From assembly GCA_015501605.1 (NCBI GenBank), contig JADNRZ010000005.1, positions 1,922,001 to 1,986,000 on the forward strand: a stretch of 64,000 bases of DNA, written 5' to 3'. Positions 23,478-33,696 of this stretch are shown one piece after another. The position numbers and the translations under genes are program-made. This DNA comes from Panaeolus papilionaceus (taxonomy: Eukaryota; Basidiomycota; Agaricomycetes; Agaricales). The notes below the pieces were generated by a model, which saw nothing but the letters and a program-made list of their open reading frames with translations, searched no databases and was not told the DNA's origin. Numbering within the stretch: the first letter of the stretch is position 1; each line of letters starts with the position of its first letter.

Positions 23478-25874
23478 TTAATCCATTTCATCCAACTTAA
23501 ACCTCCGAGCCATTTCCTCCGCAACTGCCGCTACTGAATCCTGTGGTTCTGGGACAATTGTGGTAGACCTGCTTGTTGACGATTCCTGGGATGATTTTGA
23601 TTCCAGGAACTCCCTCGTGCATTGCTTCTTATGTCGCTCCTTCCAGTGGTCCTTCTGGTGAGCGATTGAGCAGTACCTGTTAAGTGAATATATTACGAGT
23701 ACTCATCAATAAAAAAATGTAAAGACTAAATCGAAGCGAAGAAACTTACATAACCTTCCTACACCCAGAACAGGTCTTCAAGTCCACACCACGCGATGCT
23801 GGCTTTCCACAAGCAGCACAGCAAGCAACCCTCAACTTATCCTTGGTATCGCTCCTAACTTCGTTCCAGTAGCCACCACTGTCAGCGTTGTCATCATGTT
23901 GGACGACGAGCGATATGTCTTTCATCCACGGACGATCGAACTTCGCAGGGTCTTGCGGGACATATGGAACGGTGAACTGCTTCGCACCACTTCGAACGGA
24001 GCTGGTACTGTTTAACGCCTCAGAGACGCGAGCTTTTGTGGCGCCGATGTCAAATTTAGATGGATCGAATTGATTGACTGGCGCTCCAAATAATTTATAG
24101 TTTGGAGCTGCGAGGACGTCGCGGGCCAGCTTGGCTCTGCAGTGCGGTTATCGGTACATAGAAACGATTGATTTTGACATGATAGGCTCACCGTTTCGAA
24201 GCGCTTCCTTTCTCGTAATCGTCCAGAAAATCAATATAATGAAGACAGCCTTTCATATTTTCTAAAGGGATGCAGATTTTGAGCGCTTCTTTACATGCAA
24301 TGCACCTTGTAGGAAACACGAACCTCCGGGGCACATTCCTCTGCCCTCAAGAACGTTAACAGCTCCTGTGGACTGCTCGGGTGGGACGATCTTCTCAATC
24401 TAAAGTGCATGAAGAGCGGGTTTTATGAGAGACCCGCAGGCGCAAATTGGCAATAGAGGGTGGTATCGATACTTACATTGATTTGGTGATACCATTTGTC
24501 CCCAAAGTCGTAAAGATAGCCAACGCTATCCCCCTCTTTGCCGAAAAGGTGGGCGAATTTGTATCTAAAGGTTTTTGGGATTGAATATCAACAAAGAGCT
24601 CGGTGGGTGATTTAATTTACCTGTTATCAGGGAGATACTCGTATCCGACCTATGAAGGTAAGTCGCCATCCATTGTGTCTGGGGGAAGGGCAGTTAGATA
24701 GCGAACGTACTTGCGCTATATGGCCGATATCAATCGAAGATGAATGCTATTATGAGGATTAGAAAATTAGGTGAAGGAAGTGAATGCAAATGCACGACGT
24801 AGCCATACCTCGGGCCCAAATAGTGCGCCATCTCTGAAGTCGGTAAATGTGTAACAATGTAAGTTTCGAACCCTGAAAAGGGAGCAGTGAGGGATCGTAT
24901 CGACTGTACGGATGAAAGGAGAAAAGAACAGACCATCCCATTAAAGGGGCGACGACCTTGTCCTGTAATGCCTGAAGGCTAATACCAGCAGAGACCTTGA
25001 AACGGCGCCAGATTCGAGGGTTGCCTTCTGAGTCGGGCATCCCTCTAAATTTTGAAGACGAAGCATCGGAAGTAATTATCGCTTGTGTAAGTGGGGATAT
25101 CGCGGCACAGAAGAACTACGCACGTCAAAAAGATCTTACAGATAACGTCGCACTTGTCAAGTCCATTGAAATTGTAGTCTTTTAACTGGTTTCTCTTTAA
25201 GAAGGTTTGAGTTTGACAGGATGTTCAGGTGGGAGTGAACCGTCCTCGCCTTTCGTTCAACTATGACCTTCATGAACTGATTTTCCGGCATAGGATATCG
25301 TCCAAATGCATACATATTCTGAGTCTGCATCTGTTTATACGTCAAAGCTTTTAGAATTATCAACCACGTACATTGCAAAAGGGACTCTAACCTTGCGGAT
25401 CAATGATTGAAAACCATCGTCTTTCATGAAAGGGATCAGTCTTCAGAGAACAAAGGAAACGATTAACCCTAGTGGAGGTTATGAAATATTCACATGCTGC
25501 ATTGTTCGTCGCATCTATGGGAAGTGGGTCTCCACTGAGCTCAGGAGGATATTCATACTACATCCAATGCGTCAACGACGGGCGCGCGTGAAAGGGACGG
25601 ATGCATCAAACCCACCGGAAACAAACCCCAGGCATGGATTTGGCCTAAAGGACCTGGCTTTGGCTTATATGTACGAGGATCTAAAATGTGTGATTCATGA
25701 GTCTACGGAGGATGATACCCTCTTGAAGAACCTACCTTCGAAAAATATGTCTGGGAGAAAATCGCCCCTATCGCCTGGAGCAAATTTGACGAACTTGGGC
25801 TTCATTCCTCTTTGCGCTGCTGTTCGCGGAGGCGTCCTTCCGTAGGACCTATACAAAGCATCTGGGTCCATCAT
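23478..25874 (-). CDS. pRiA4b ORF-3-like domain protein with MYND zinc finger, second copy
   Basis: Fifteen exons on the minus strand: 25736-25874, 25616-25680, 25494-25557, 25392-25420, 25250-25330, 25124-25185, 24934-25044, 24809-24872, 24711-24746, 24621-24649, 24477-24564, 24324-24399, 24192-24261, 23750-24136 and 23478-23676, giving 499 aa. Ten exon lengths are identical to the gene at 12233-14486 (65, 64, 29, 111, 64, 36, 29, 88, 76, 70). The domain order is the same: pRiA4b-like region (IWRRFKVSAGISLQALQD, YTFTDFRDGALFGPE, YLYDFGDKWYHQINIE), then MYND at about 410-454 (CCAACGKPASRGVD, CSGCRKVMYCS, HQKDHW, HKKQC). It has a 45-residue Ser-rich tail absent from its partner. The start at 25874 aligns with the paralogue; an in-frame ATG at 25922 is the alternative. 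Intron 5 seems to begin GC. Confidence 0.85.
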
Positions 25875-26466
25875 CGTGTTATCTTCTGGGTTATAGCTGA
25901 GAGACTGGGGGAAGTGACACAAAAGTTGAAAAAAATGTCAAAGCCTTGAAAGAACAAAGCCTCTTTAAATCAGGTCATTGATTATATCATCGTTTCACAC
26001 AATATTGATAACGAGTCTCATTGAAGCGCCTCATTGACCAAATCGTGAATTACGAACTTTCAAATATCTCGAAAGAGTAAATCAAGAGCAAAACCGCTGG
26101 AGGACGCCTGGAAAGAGGCCGCTACGTAGGGCTCATTATGTGCCTTTTTACATCTTTTGTGTCATCATAATCGCGACTGCGTTCAGCGTTTTGATTCTGA
26201 CCAACTTGGGCTCGTCAAGCTTCATATACATAGTGCATACGGATCGTGTGTTTCGTATTTACATATATGCTAATTTTACATAAATACAGATGAATAGATA
26301 TATTACTTACATTACTGAGAACAAAATGATCTAGGAATACACGGTATTACAAATGGGCCACTCAGTATACTAATAGCACATAACACAGAAGATCTGAATA
26401 AACCTTTCGAATCCTCTTTAACACGCGTCTTCGTATCGGCCATTCACATTCTTTACCCCCAACCCA
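25875..26466. other. Intergenic, AT-rich
   Basis: About 590 bp between two minus-strand genes; 26220-26340 is distinctly AT-rich. No gene or repeat is supported. Confidence 0.35.
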
Positions 26467-28158
26467 TCAACACTTCAATACTGCCGTCTCGATCTCGAGT
26501 CTCTCAAGCTCGCTCTGCAGCTCCCGAACCTTGTCACAGTTAATGAGTTCAGCCCGTGCGATTTGCGAGACGACGTTTCCGGATTTGAACACTCGGGCCC
26601 TCAAAAGCACCAACAGATTTCCTATGGGATCAGAAAAATCATAGACCCCTATGAGCCTGTTCCAAACTCTCGCAAATTTTATCTTGACGAGTTTCAATGT
26701 ATGCAACTTGGGGAACAATCCCTGCTGGACCTGCCCGTTTTCTATAATGGCTCTGACGTGCAAGAGTGACGATATGGTGAGTAATTCAAGGGTGTGAACA
26801 TTCCGGAAGGTTTGGAAAAAGGATTGTTGTGCAGAGCTCTCTGCGAACGATTCATCATTGCTTGATATCAAGAGGTTCGTGATTGAGGAGAAGGGTACAG
26901 CAAGCCCCTTCGTAGCCAATTGCTCGTGGATAGAATTGAAAAGTGGGTGGTCGGCGTTAATAGTATCATTGGCAGCGCACATAACCCGAATGTCGAGTTC
27001 GAATCCAGGAATGCCTTCGTGTTCTTGTCGCTTACATGGCACAATTTTACTGTCTCCATAATTAAAGAGCCGAAATGCTACGCTCTTCCTTCGTTCGCCT
27101 TTCAACGCAAACAGGCAAACGCTCGGACCAAAGGGTGCTGCATCCTCTCCTGAGTATCGCGCTTGTAAGAACTGAATAAGGCCACCGATATAGTCAGGGA
27201 CCCCTCCGTTGGCCTGAGGACCAAGACCGTCTGAGGTATAAACTCCGGTTGCAATTTTGACATCGCACATGGGCGGAACACGTAGGTTCTGGAGAAGGGG
27301 CCCCAGTCCGTTGTAGTGCAAGTCACAGAGATCCAAGATTTGAAGTTTAGGGAGGTTCACTGCAGTGGTCGTCACAGGGATATTATAGGCCTCGTCGAGC
27401 GGCGCCATGAACATCTTGAGGCGCAATTCCTGCAACTGAGGGACAGACTTGAGAAAGTCAAGCCACTTCGCGGCAGTCATCAACGAGCTCTTGTTTATAT
27501 CGGGGGGCTTGGAAAGCTGAACTGATAGAACAGTTAGAGCTGGGAACGACCCCACAGGCAATACAAAGCTCCCATCTTGGAGGGATAGAGTGGACAGCCT
27601 TGGGTATAGTGTCCCCTTGGCGAAGGGGGAGTTTAGCTTGTCTTCGTTATTGATGTGACAGTTATGGGAGGGAAAGGCGATGGCGAGACAGGAGATCTTG
27701 CTAATATCCTTGCCCGACATAACCGTGTGTATGGTATTCCACATGCACTGATAAGTGCTAAGCTCTAGAGCCTGGCATCGTTCGACAAGAGGATGCTGTC
27801 CGTTTAGAATCATGTCCCACTGCCAAGCGATAGTGTCTATATTCTGAGGACGGCAGCTTAATGGCAGCGGCTGAACATTTGAAAGGAGGAGTTTTGTTCC
27901 GCTGTGTGTCAAGAACTTCTTGACACAGTCGCGTGGGGCGTTTATGTTGAATGCTTGGGCCCATATGATAGGGAACGACTGAATCAGCCTGCGGAAACGC
28001 TGCGAAACAGCGGTCATCTTTAAGACGCGTCGTAATGGTGTGGTTGTGTCCGTGTTTGTGTTCTCGTCTTGCGTAATGTAAAGGACTGAAACGTCCAGCA
28101 GGAGCTCATTTGGGAGACCGTTGATGGAACACCTGCCCGCAATATTCATCGAGCTCAT
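26467..28158 (-). CDS. F-box domain protein
   Basis: A single coding exon of 563 aa. The frame stays open to an ATG at 28326, but I start at 28158 because the F-box follows at once (INGLPNELLLDVSVLYIT, then MTAVSQRFRRLIQSFPIIWAQ). The upstream extension is unlike protein in composition and may include a 5' UTR intron. The body has leucine-rich LRR-like stretches (LYPRLSTLSLQDGSF, VPQLQELRLKMF, LPKLQILDLCDLH, LFPKLHTLKLVKIKF), and the C-terminus is a short predicted coiled coil (VRELQSELERLEIETAVL). It is likely an SCF substrate adaptor, one of several F-box genes here, but not closely similar to the others. Confidence 0.85.
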   Translation of the reverse strand: MSSMNIAGRCSINGLPNELLLDVSVLYITQDENTNTDTTTPLRRVLKMTAVSQRFRRLIQSFPIIWAQAFNINAPRDCVKKFLTHSGTKLLLSNVQPLPLSCRPQNIDTIAWQWDMILNGQHPLVERCQALELSTYQCMWNTIHTVMSGKDISKISCLAIAFPSHNCHINNEDKLNSPFAKGTLYPRLSTLSLQDGSFVLPVGSFPALTVLSVQLSKPPDINKSSLMTAAKWLDFLKSVPQLQELRLKMFMAPLDEAYNIPVTTTAVNLPKLQILDLCDLHYNGLGPLLQNLRVPPMCDVKIATGVYTSDGLGPQANGGVPDYIGGLIQFLQARYSGEDAAPFGPSVCLFALKGERRKSVAFRLFNYGDSKIVPCKRQEHEGIPGFELDIRVMCAANDTINADHPLFNSIHEQLATKGLAVPFSSITNLLISSNDESFAESSAQQSFFQTFRNVHTLELLTISSLLHVRAIIENGQVQQGLFPKLHTLKLVKIKFARVWNRLIGVYDFSDPIGNLLVLLRARVFKSGNVVSQIARAELINCDKVRELQSELERLEIETAVLKC

Positions 28159-28962
28159 GATAGTCCAGCTATAACAAATGAGACGCGTTAAACTGCATGT
28201 TTGTCTATAATAATGAGCTAAAACATACCTATACCCTCTCAAACAATGCCTGAAGTTATACAGTGGAAGAGGGGGGCAAGCAACAATATGGACAGTGACC
28301 ACAGTGGAAGGAAAGAACGACGACATTAATTAGAAAAATCTAAGCGATCCAAACGAGACGCGTGACCCCTTCTCGTTCAGTTGAATGACCATTGTGCCAC
28401 TCGGCGATGCGGAAAAATGGCCGGCCAGAAACCAACAACAATGGAACCTGTAACACTATCGTCTGCTTTTTTCCGTCCTTCTCGTCCGTGAGCTCGGTCG
28501 CCTGATTTCCGTATATTTGCTTGCTATATTTTTCACTCGTAACTTTGGCAGTTTATTGTCTTTAGCTTGGGGTCTACCTGGCCTGTATCTTTATTCATAC
28601 ATCCGCTAGCATGGTATTGTATCCCATAGACTCAAAGGTGTAATATTGACTCGCTAACTCGACCTCATCCCTACAATGCGGTCAACTGGAACTGTCAACC
28701 GGAGCTACTCACATATATTGAATAACGAAAGCCGTTTCTCTGTTGGAAAGGTTATGAAAGCGAGACATTTTCAAATTCTGGGGTGTCGCCGCGTCCATAG
28801 ACGCGTGTGATCTATTTTTAGACTCATTTACAATCACGTTGATTAATGAGCGTGTTGTGTACACATGTTTGGTTCACCTTTCCATAGGACCTCGTTGTTG
28901 CTTCAGTGCAGATTCAGCACAGCAGCAAATCTCATTACAGCCCTCCTAGGCACTGGGTTATC
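28159..28962. promoter_or_regulatory. Divergent intergenic region
   Basis: About 800 bp between two divergent genes (minus at 28158, plus at 28963). It should hold both promoters and 5' UTRs. I see no ORF or repeat that I could name. Confidence 0.35.
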
Positions 28963-30083
28963 ATGAATGAATCAACGGATCCACCCTTCCCACTCGAAAT
29001 CGAGCGTCTGATTTTAGAAACGAAAGCTAAACACGATATTCCGTTCGCGCGCAAAGTCCTTGTGCTTCTAAATAAGCGTACAAGGATTTGGTTCGTTCAA
29101 TCCACCTCTATAACAGCCTCAGTGCGATTAACAAACTTCAAAATTGCCTTCTATATTCTGCCTCACTAACCAGGCTGGAGCCTATCATCTACCGCCACGT
29201 GGTTCTTTACAACTTCCACAACCCACAAACCGTTAGCAAGTTCATCGAAGCGATATCCACGAAATCAAGCTCGTTCCAATCAACCACGGTCCAAACACTG
29301 TTAATGCCCTTCGCGGGTCTGTCAGTTATTGATTTGATTAAGATTCTCACCACCTGCAAGAGTATACGACACCTCTGCCTACCGATGTTTGGAGGAATGA
29401 CAGGCATCGGGGGACGAGAGGCGGTTCGAGCAGCGGTTACTGAGCTACCATTGGACATTCTTCAGGCACGTCTAGGCCTCATCCCTTCTCGCTTTTCTCT
29501 CCTAGGGGTTCCATCCAAGAATATCTTGTCCAAGACACGTATCGTCATCATCGCAGATCAAGCAGTGCATTGGATGTCATGGGGTTGGGAGCGCATTCTA
29601 CATGGAATCTTAAATGATGAGGGATCCGATTCGAGATCTGTGGAGCCGATGAAGCGATTACGGTTTATGGGCTTGTGTGCAGACTCCAAACCCATCCAGT
29701 TCGACCAAGGAAGCCCTTTCGTGTTCGAACACCCATCGGAGGGCGTTCCCAACGTCGAAAGTGTGCTGTCGGAGGTGTTTGAAAATCGCACTCACGACAA
29801 TGTCGAGGACGCATCCGAGTCTAATCAGAGCAACACGCGGAAAATTCGCGTTCGCATATGTTGTGCACATCCCGGGGTGCAGAGCGACTTATATGATGGT
29901 TATCCAGGAAAGCTGACTCACTGGGGTCATCATTATGGGGAACGTACGTGGTGGATGAAAAAGCTCGGTTTGAACATGCATGGATCGAGAGTATACGGAG
30001 GTGATGTGAAGGACAACGATGCCTACAGGGAAGACAGGCAGTTGGCGGGGGTGCTTTATGGATACGTTCGTCAGCGAGCATAA
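28963..30083 (+). CDS. Hypothetical F-box-like-family protein
   Basis: Two exons, 28963-29090 and 29174-30083, giving 345 aa. The 83-bp intron (TTG then GTTCGT ... CCAG) restores the frame as RIWLEPIIYRHVVL. The N-terminus reads PFPLEIERLILETKAKHD, then ARKVLVLLNKRTRIWLEPIIY. This is a helical start I know from numerous short Agaricomycete hypothetical proteins that resemble degenerate F-boxes. The middle has two leucine-rich strand/helix units (SIRHLCLPMFGG, KTRIVIIAD), and there is an acidic polar stretch (THDNVEDASESNQSN). No catalytic motif is visible. I would call it a protein of unknown function in an F-box-like family; the gene model itself looks sound. Confidence 0.75.
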
Positions 30084-31223
30084 TCTGCATATATCATAGT
30101 GCGGGTAACATTTCAGTATGGACATACTTGGTACACATGTACATATCTGCATACACTATTTGAGAAAAACACCTAGACGCAAGGGTTGTATCATATGTAC
30201 TCGAGGAGGAGGGAGAGATATATGGCTAAGTGACACGTCAACGGCAAAGGTAACGGGAAAGTCTATGATCATTACAACAAATTGATCAAACAGTGGATCA
30301 GTGAAAGCAGAAAGGAGGTCATACACAGATGTAATGAGGTGAGTATAAGGAAGGATGGAGAGATGAGGATGAGACGGGATACAGATGAAAGACATTGCCT
30401 TTCATAGTGGGTCCACAAATACAGTAGGATGGATAGGAAGGTGAGATGGAAGACGACGACACGGAATGGAATGGATTGGGAAGGTTCACGAGATGGAGTG
30501 AGGTTGATACTACATGTACATCATGGTTAGGATGGAGGGAGCGGGAGATAAGGAAAGTGAGAGAGCGAGCATTTCATAAATACAACAGGAAAGAAAAAAA
30601 CCACAACATTGGATGAATACGAGGTATGATTTTCTGTCAAACAAGGATGAGAAGCGGTGAAGAAGAGAGCATGGAAAGCAGGAAGAAAGACATAGGAGCG
30701 AGAAAGTGAGAAGGCAGTGAGAGAACAAGAATAGGTGCATAATACGATTTCCACAGGTCATTTGACACCAACAACCAGGCCCAGACGTTGTATGAGTCGA
30801 CGAGGACTGGTGGATAGGGAATATTGGGCTTTGAGAAGCTGGAAGACGGACGGATACGGCCGTTTACCACACTCGATGATGCCTCCCTTCCGTGATGATG
30901 GTAAAAGCTAAAAATAGCGGGCCTGATTGAAGGTCAAAAAGCCAGCGGATATCGGTGGTGGAATCAATACATAAATAATCGGAAGCGTCGACATTGAAGG
31001 TGTTGATTGATCATCAGATGACGATCATGTTCATCTGATGAGCAAGGGGAGAGCAGCAGGGCTCTGAAGGGGAGGATGGATGGGAGCGGCACACAGCGGC
31101 AAAGCTGAGGGTAGAGGAAGGGGAAAAAATTATGAATTAATTAATTTAAGGCACATTATAAAGCTTTTCACTATCCGACTAAACGACTCACAGCGAAAGT
31201 ATAACAAAAAGCTAGGGAATGAT
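30084..31223. other. Convergent intergenic region, purine-rich
   Basis: About 1.1 kb between the ends of two converging genes. The plus strand is rich in purines (GGAGGGAGAG, AGAGAGCGAGC patterns from 30190 to 30900), giving fake pyrimidine-coded ORFs on the minus strand. It probably holds long 3' UTRs. A perfect stem-loop lies at 31011-31041. Confidence 0.4.
31011..31041. repeat. Perfect 11-bp inverted repeat (stem-loop)
   Basis: TCATCAGATGA at 31011-31021 and TCATCTGATGA at 31031-31041 are exact reverse complements with a 9-base loop. It lies 180 bp past the stop of the Zn2Cys6 gene, so it would sit in that gene's 3' UTR if the transcript reaches it. Role unknown. Confidence 0.6.
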
Positions 31224-32539
31224 TCAGTCAGAACTAGCAGTAGAGCTAGCAGCCGAATCAGACCCTTCTCCTTCTCCGTCGACCCCATTTGCCGTTCCAG
31301 GGGCGGCAGACCCATTGACGTCGCCGTCCTTCGCTTTGGCTGTACCAATGACCTTGGACTTCTTGCTCGACTTTCCCTCTCCACCTTTAGACCCTCTCGG
31401 GCGTTTCTTCCCAGCCGCTGTGTCGCCGTTGGGTTCATCCGATGATACGGCTGCCGAGTTGGGTTTCCCAGCGGTGTCAGCAGGGTTGACAGTCTGAGGT
31501 TCCTCCGGTTGAGGTTGCCCGGGTGGTTGGGCTGCTGGGGCTTGTGTGGGAGCGGGTTGAGCAGGAGGGGCTGGCTGTGGAGGTGGAGGGGCGATAGGAG
31601 CACCACCAGGGGTGGAAACGAGCTGGACAGGAGCACCTGGTGGGGGCGGGCCGCCATAGATGTGTTGATAGGCGAAGGGAGGGTATGCACCTGGATGAAC
31701 GAAGTAGGGAACGGGAGGATGAGGAGGGCTGCCATCGGCAGGTGGTTGGCCGTCGTGTGGACCACCTGGATGAGGAGCTCCTGGGGGTGGAGGTGGAAGG
31801 AACCCAGACGGATAAAAGACCTGGTAATAACCCTCTGGCGTATATTGAGCCACTGCGTGAATAGCTGCTGCTGTGGTCGCTGTTGTAGGGGTTGCTGTAC
31901 CTGATGGCCAGTCTCCTTCACCGTCCTTCTTGCGCTTGTTGTAAGGACCGCGTTTCACGCCTCTCTTCCTCTCCTTGCGCTGACCATCAACGCACGATTC
32001 GCCAAGGTTGTATTTGACGCATCGCTCGCAGGGTCTGCTTTCATCGCACTTCTTGCATGCCAAAGCACAGTTGGTGCACTATAAGGATGTGATTAATGCT
32101 TGTCCCTAGATCAGATAAAACATTGATGCTTACGGCCATCTTAACTTGCTTTCTCTTCGGTCTATTATTAGAGGATGCTGATGGATTCTGAGGTGGGGTT
32201 CCAAAGGCTGTGCAGAGGTCAGATAACGGTGCTGCGGGTAAAATGCATAAGTAGTAAAGACGTACGTGGTTGAGGATGGGGAGGATAGGCATATAAAACA
32301 CCTGGGGGGATCATCATATATTGAGGCGGAGGTTGCGGCACGGTGCCATTCTGTGAGCCCTCGGGATGGCATGCATCATGAGGTGGTGGCGGGTAGGGAA
32401 AAATATGGGGCATGTAGCCTGGTGGTCCAGCATATGGTGCCCCGCTATAACCCTGATGAGGGTAAGGCATCATAACTGGCGGTGGTGGGTATGGGTGCTC
32501 CTGGTTCGGAGCTGTTGCAGTCTTAGCGGCTTCAACCAT
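31224..32539 (-). CDS. Zn2Cys6 transcription factor, proline-rich
   Basis: Three exons on the minus strand: 32266-32539, 32134-32207 and 31224-32078, giving 400 aa. Residues 1-100 are Pro/Tyr-rich. The binuclear zinc cluster is at 117-145 with spacing C-X2-C-X6-C-X5-C-X2-C-X8-C (CTNC ... CDESRPCERC ... SC), preceded by a basic NNRPKRKQVKM and followed by the basic linker KERKRGVKRGPYNKRKK. Such GAL4-type clusters bind DNA, often as dimers. The rest is low-complexity Pro/Ala/Gln (to about 310), then Lys/Gly/Ser, ending in acidic Ser-rich sequence, a plausible activation region. No fungal_trans middle homology domain is present, so it belongs to the short class. The intron falls exactly at the first zinc-ligand cysteine. 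Confidence 0.88.
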
Positions 32540-33696
32540 GTATTGAAATTCCGCTGCAAGATGATTCCTAGAAAAAAGCCAATAATAAAGATCTAAATAA
32601 TTACATTTGTTAGAAAAAGATGTTAGAGATTTAAAAAGAATAAAAGATGATAAAATAAATTGAATTGAAGATGAATTTCAGGAGAATCCAAGCGGAGGTA
32701 GTGGAGAAAGAAAAATGCTCACTCCGACTCAAAGATTCTGAGCTCAGACTCAAAATGGCCGCGACTGAGTTGAATTCGGGTTGTAAAAACGAAACTCGGC
32801 TGATTTACGATATTGATGAAGATTATTGGTCGTAATTGTTTCCGTTAAAACCTTGAACTCGCTGTCTTGTAATAATTGGGAAGGGTAGAAAGTTGGGAGG
32901 AGTGGTGTGCCCGTCACAGGAGCAGAAACTGACAAGGCTGCTTGTTGCAACGCGTGTGAACCAAACCTTATGCCTCTTAGGTCCGTGCGCACGGTCCGTC
33001 TGCCAGCCTTGAACATCGTGTTAATGGTGTCCACGACCTAAAAGATTTAAATAAATTAAATTAAATTTGTTAATACAATGTGAGTTCAAGTCTATGTTGA
33101 TAAAAACAAGAAACTTGTGGCCAACATTTTATCTTTCTCCGCTTCAACTAGACCAGACTCCGCTCGTATTTGTCCATGATCTCTGTGATTGACTCTCGGT
33201 CTCTCTTGTCATTCTCGCCAATCCTCTTCCCGAAAAATATATATTGAACGAGAGCCAAGTTGAACTCAATTTTTATAAACAAAAGGACCCAGGTAAAAGT
33301 TTCACAGATTCTCTAACGGGAAGAAAAGGCCCGAAACTTGGAATTACTAAATACAAGGACTTAGGCTTTCACCGACATTCCGTGCTCAATGGCGTTGAGC
33401 TAAGCAGCTCAACACGAGGTCGATTAGTCGAGGTGAAGCAGGTGGTCCCTTACCCTAATTCCACGACTGAACATCACTATACATATCATACTCAGTTTGA
33501 ACGTTTGTGGGTTGATGGCTGGTCGCCGATATCAACTAGGCTGTGCTGCTGCTGGCTCACCCACAGTCATTGCCTTGAGATTGGATCGCTATCGGAGCAG
33601 TGAGGTCATAAACAAAAGGCCGAACCTGTGATTGCAGAACACCGTCCCTCGCTTGTCCCCAGCTTGTCCCTCCAGCGCAAACGTGTTTATGCAATC
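32540..33696. promoter_or_regulatory. Long divergent intergenic region
   Basis: About 1.16 kb between the Zn2Cys6 gene (-) and the first member of the large array (+). It is AT-rich at 32570-32700 and 33040-33100. Open frames at 32750-33034 (-) and 33244-33603 (+, no ATG) have no resemblance to anything in the window. I treat them as chance or 5' UTR. Confidence 0.35.

Noticed and set aside
25426..25845. Plus-strand 139-codon frame
   Set aside because: Antisense to exons 1-3 of the second MYND gene, which are supported by its paralogue.
28159..28326. 56-residue N-terminal extension of the F-box gene at 26467-28158
   Set aside because: The frame is open, but composition is poor and the F-box begins just after the inner ATG. 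It is more likely 5' UTR with an intron.
30510..30870. Several minus-strand frames rich in Ser, Leu and Phe
   Set aside because: They are a by-product of purine-rich plus-strand sequence; no family resemblance.
31509..31904. Plus-strand Trp/Arg-rich frame
   Set aside because: Shadow of the proline-rich region of the Zn2Cys6 gene on the other strand.
32750..33034. Minus-strand frame of 94 codons between the Zn2Cys6 gene and the array
   Set aside because: No recognisable motif; it could be 5' UTR of the Zn2Cys6 gene. Not enough to call a gene.
33244..33603. Open frame of 119 codons upstream of array copy 1
   Set aside because: No ATG start, no counterpart upstream of copies 2 or 3, and no splice link that extends the array gene in frame.
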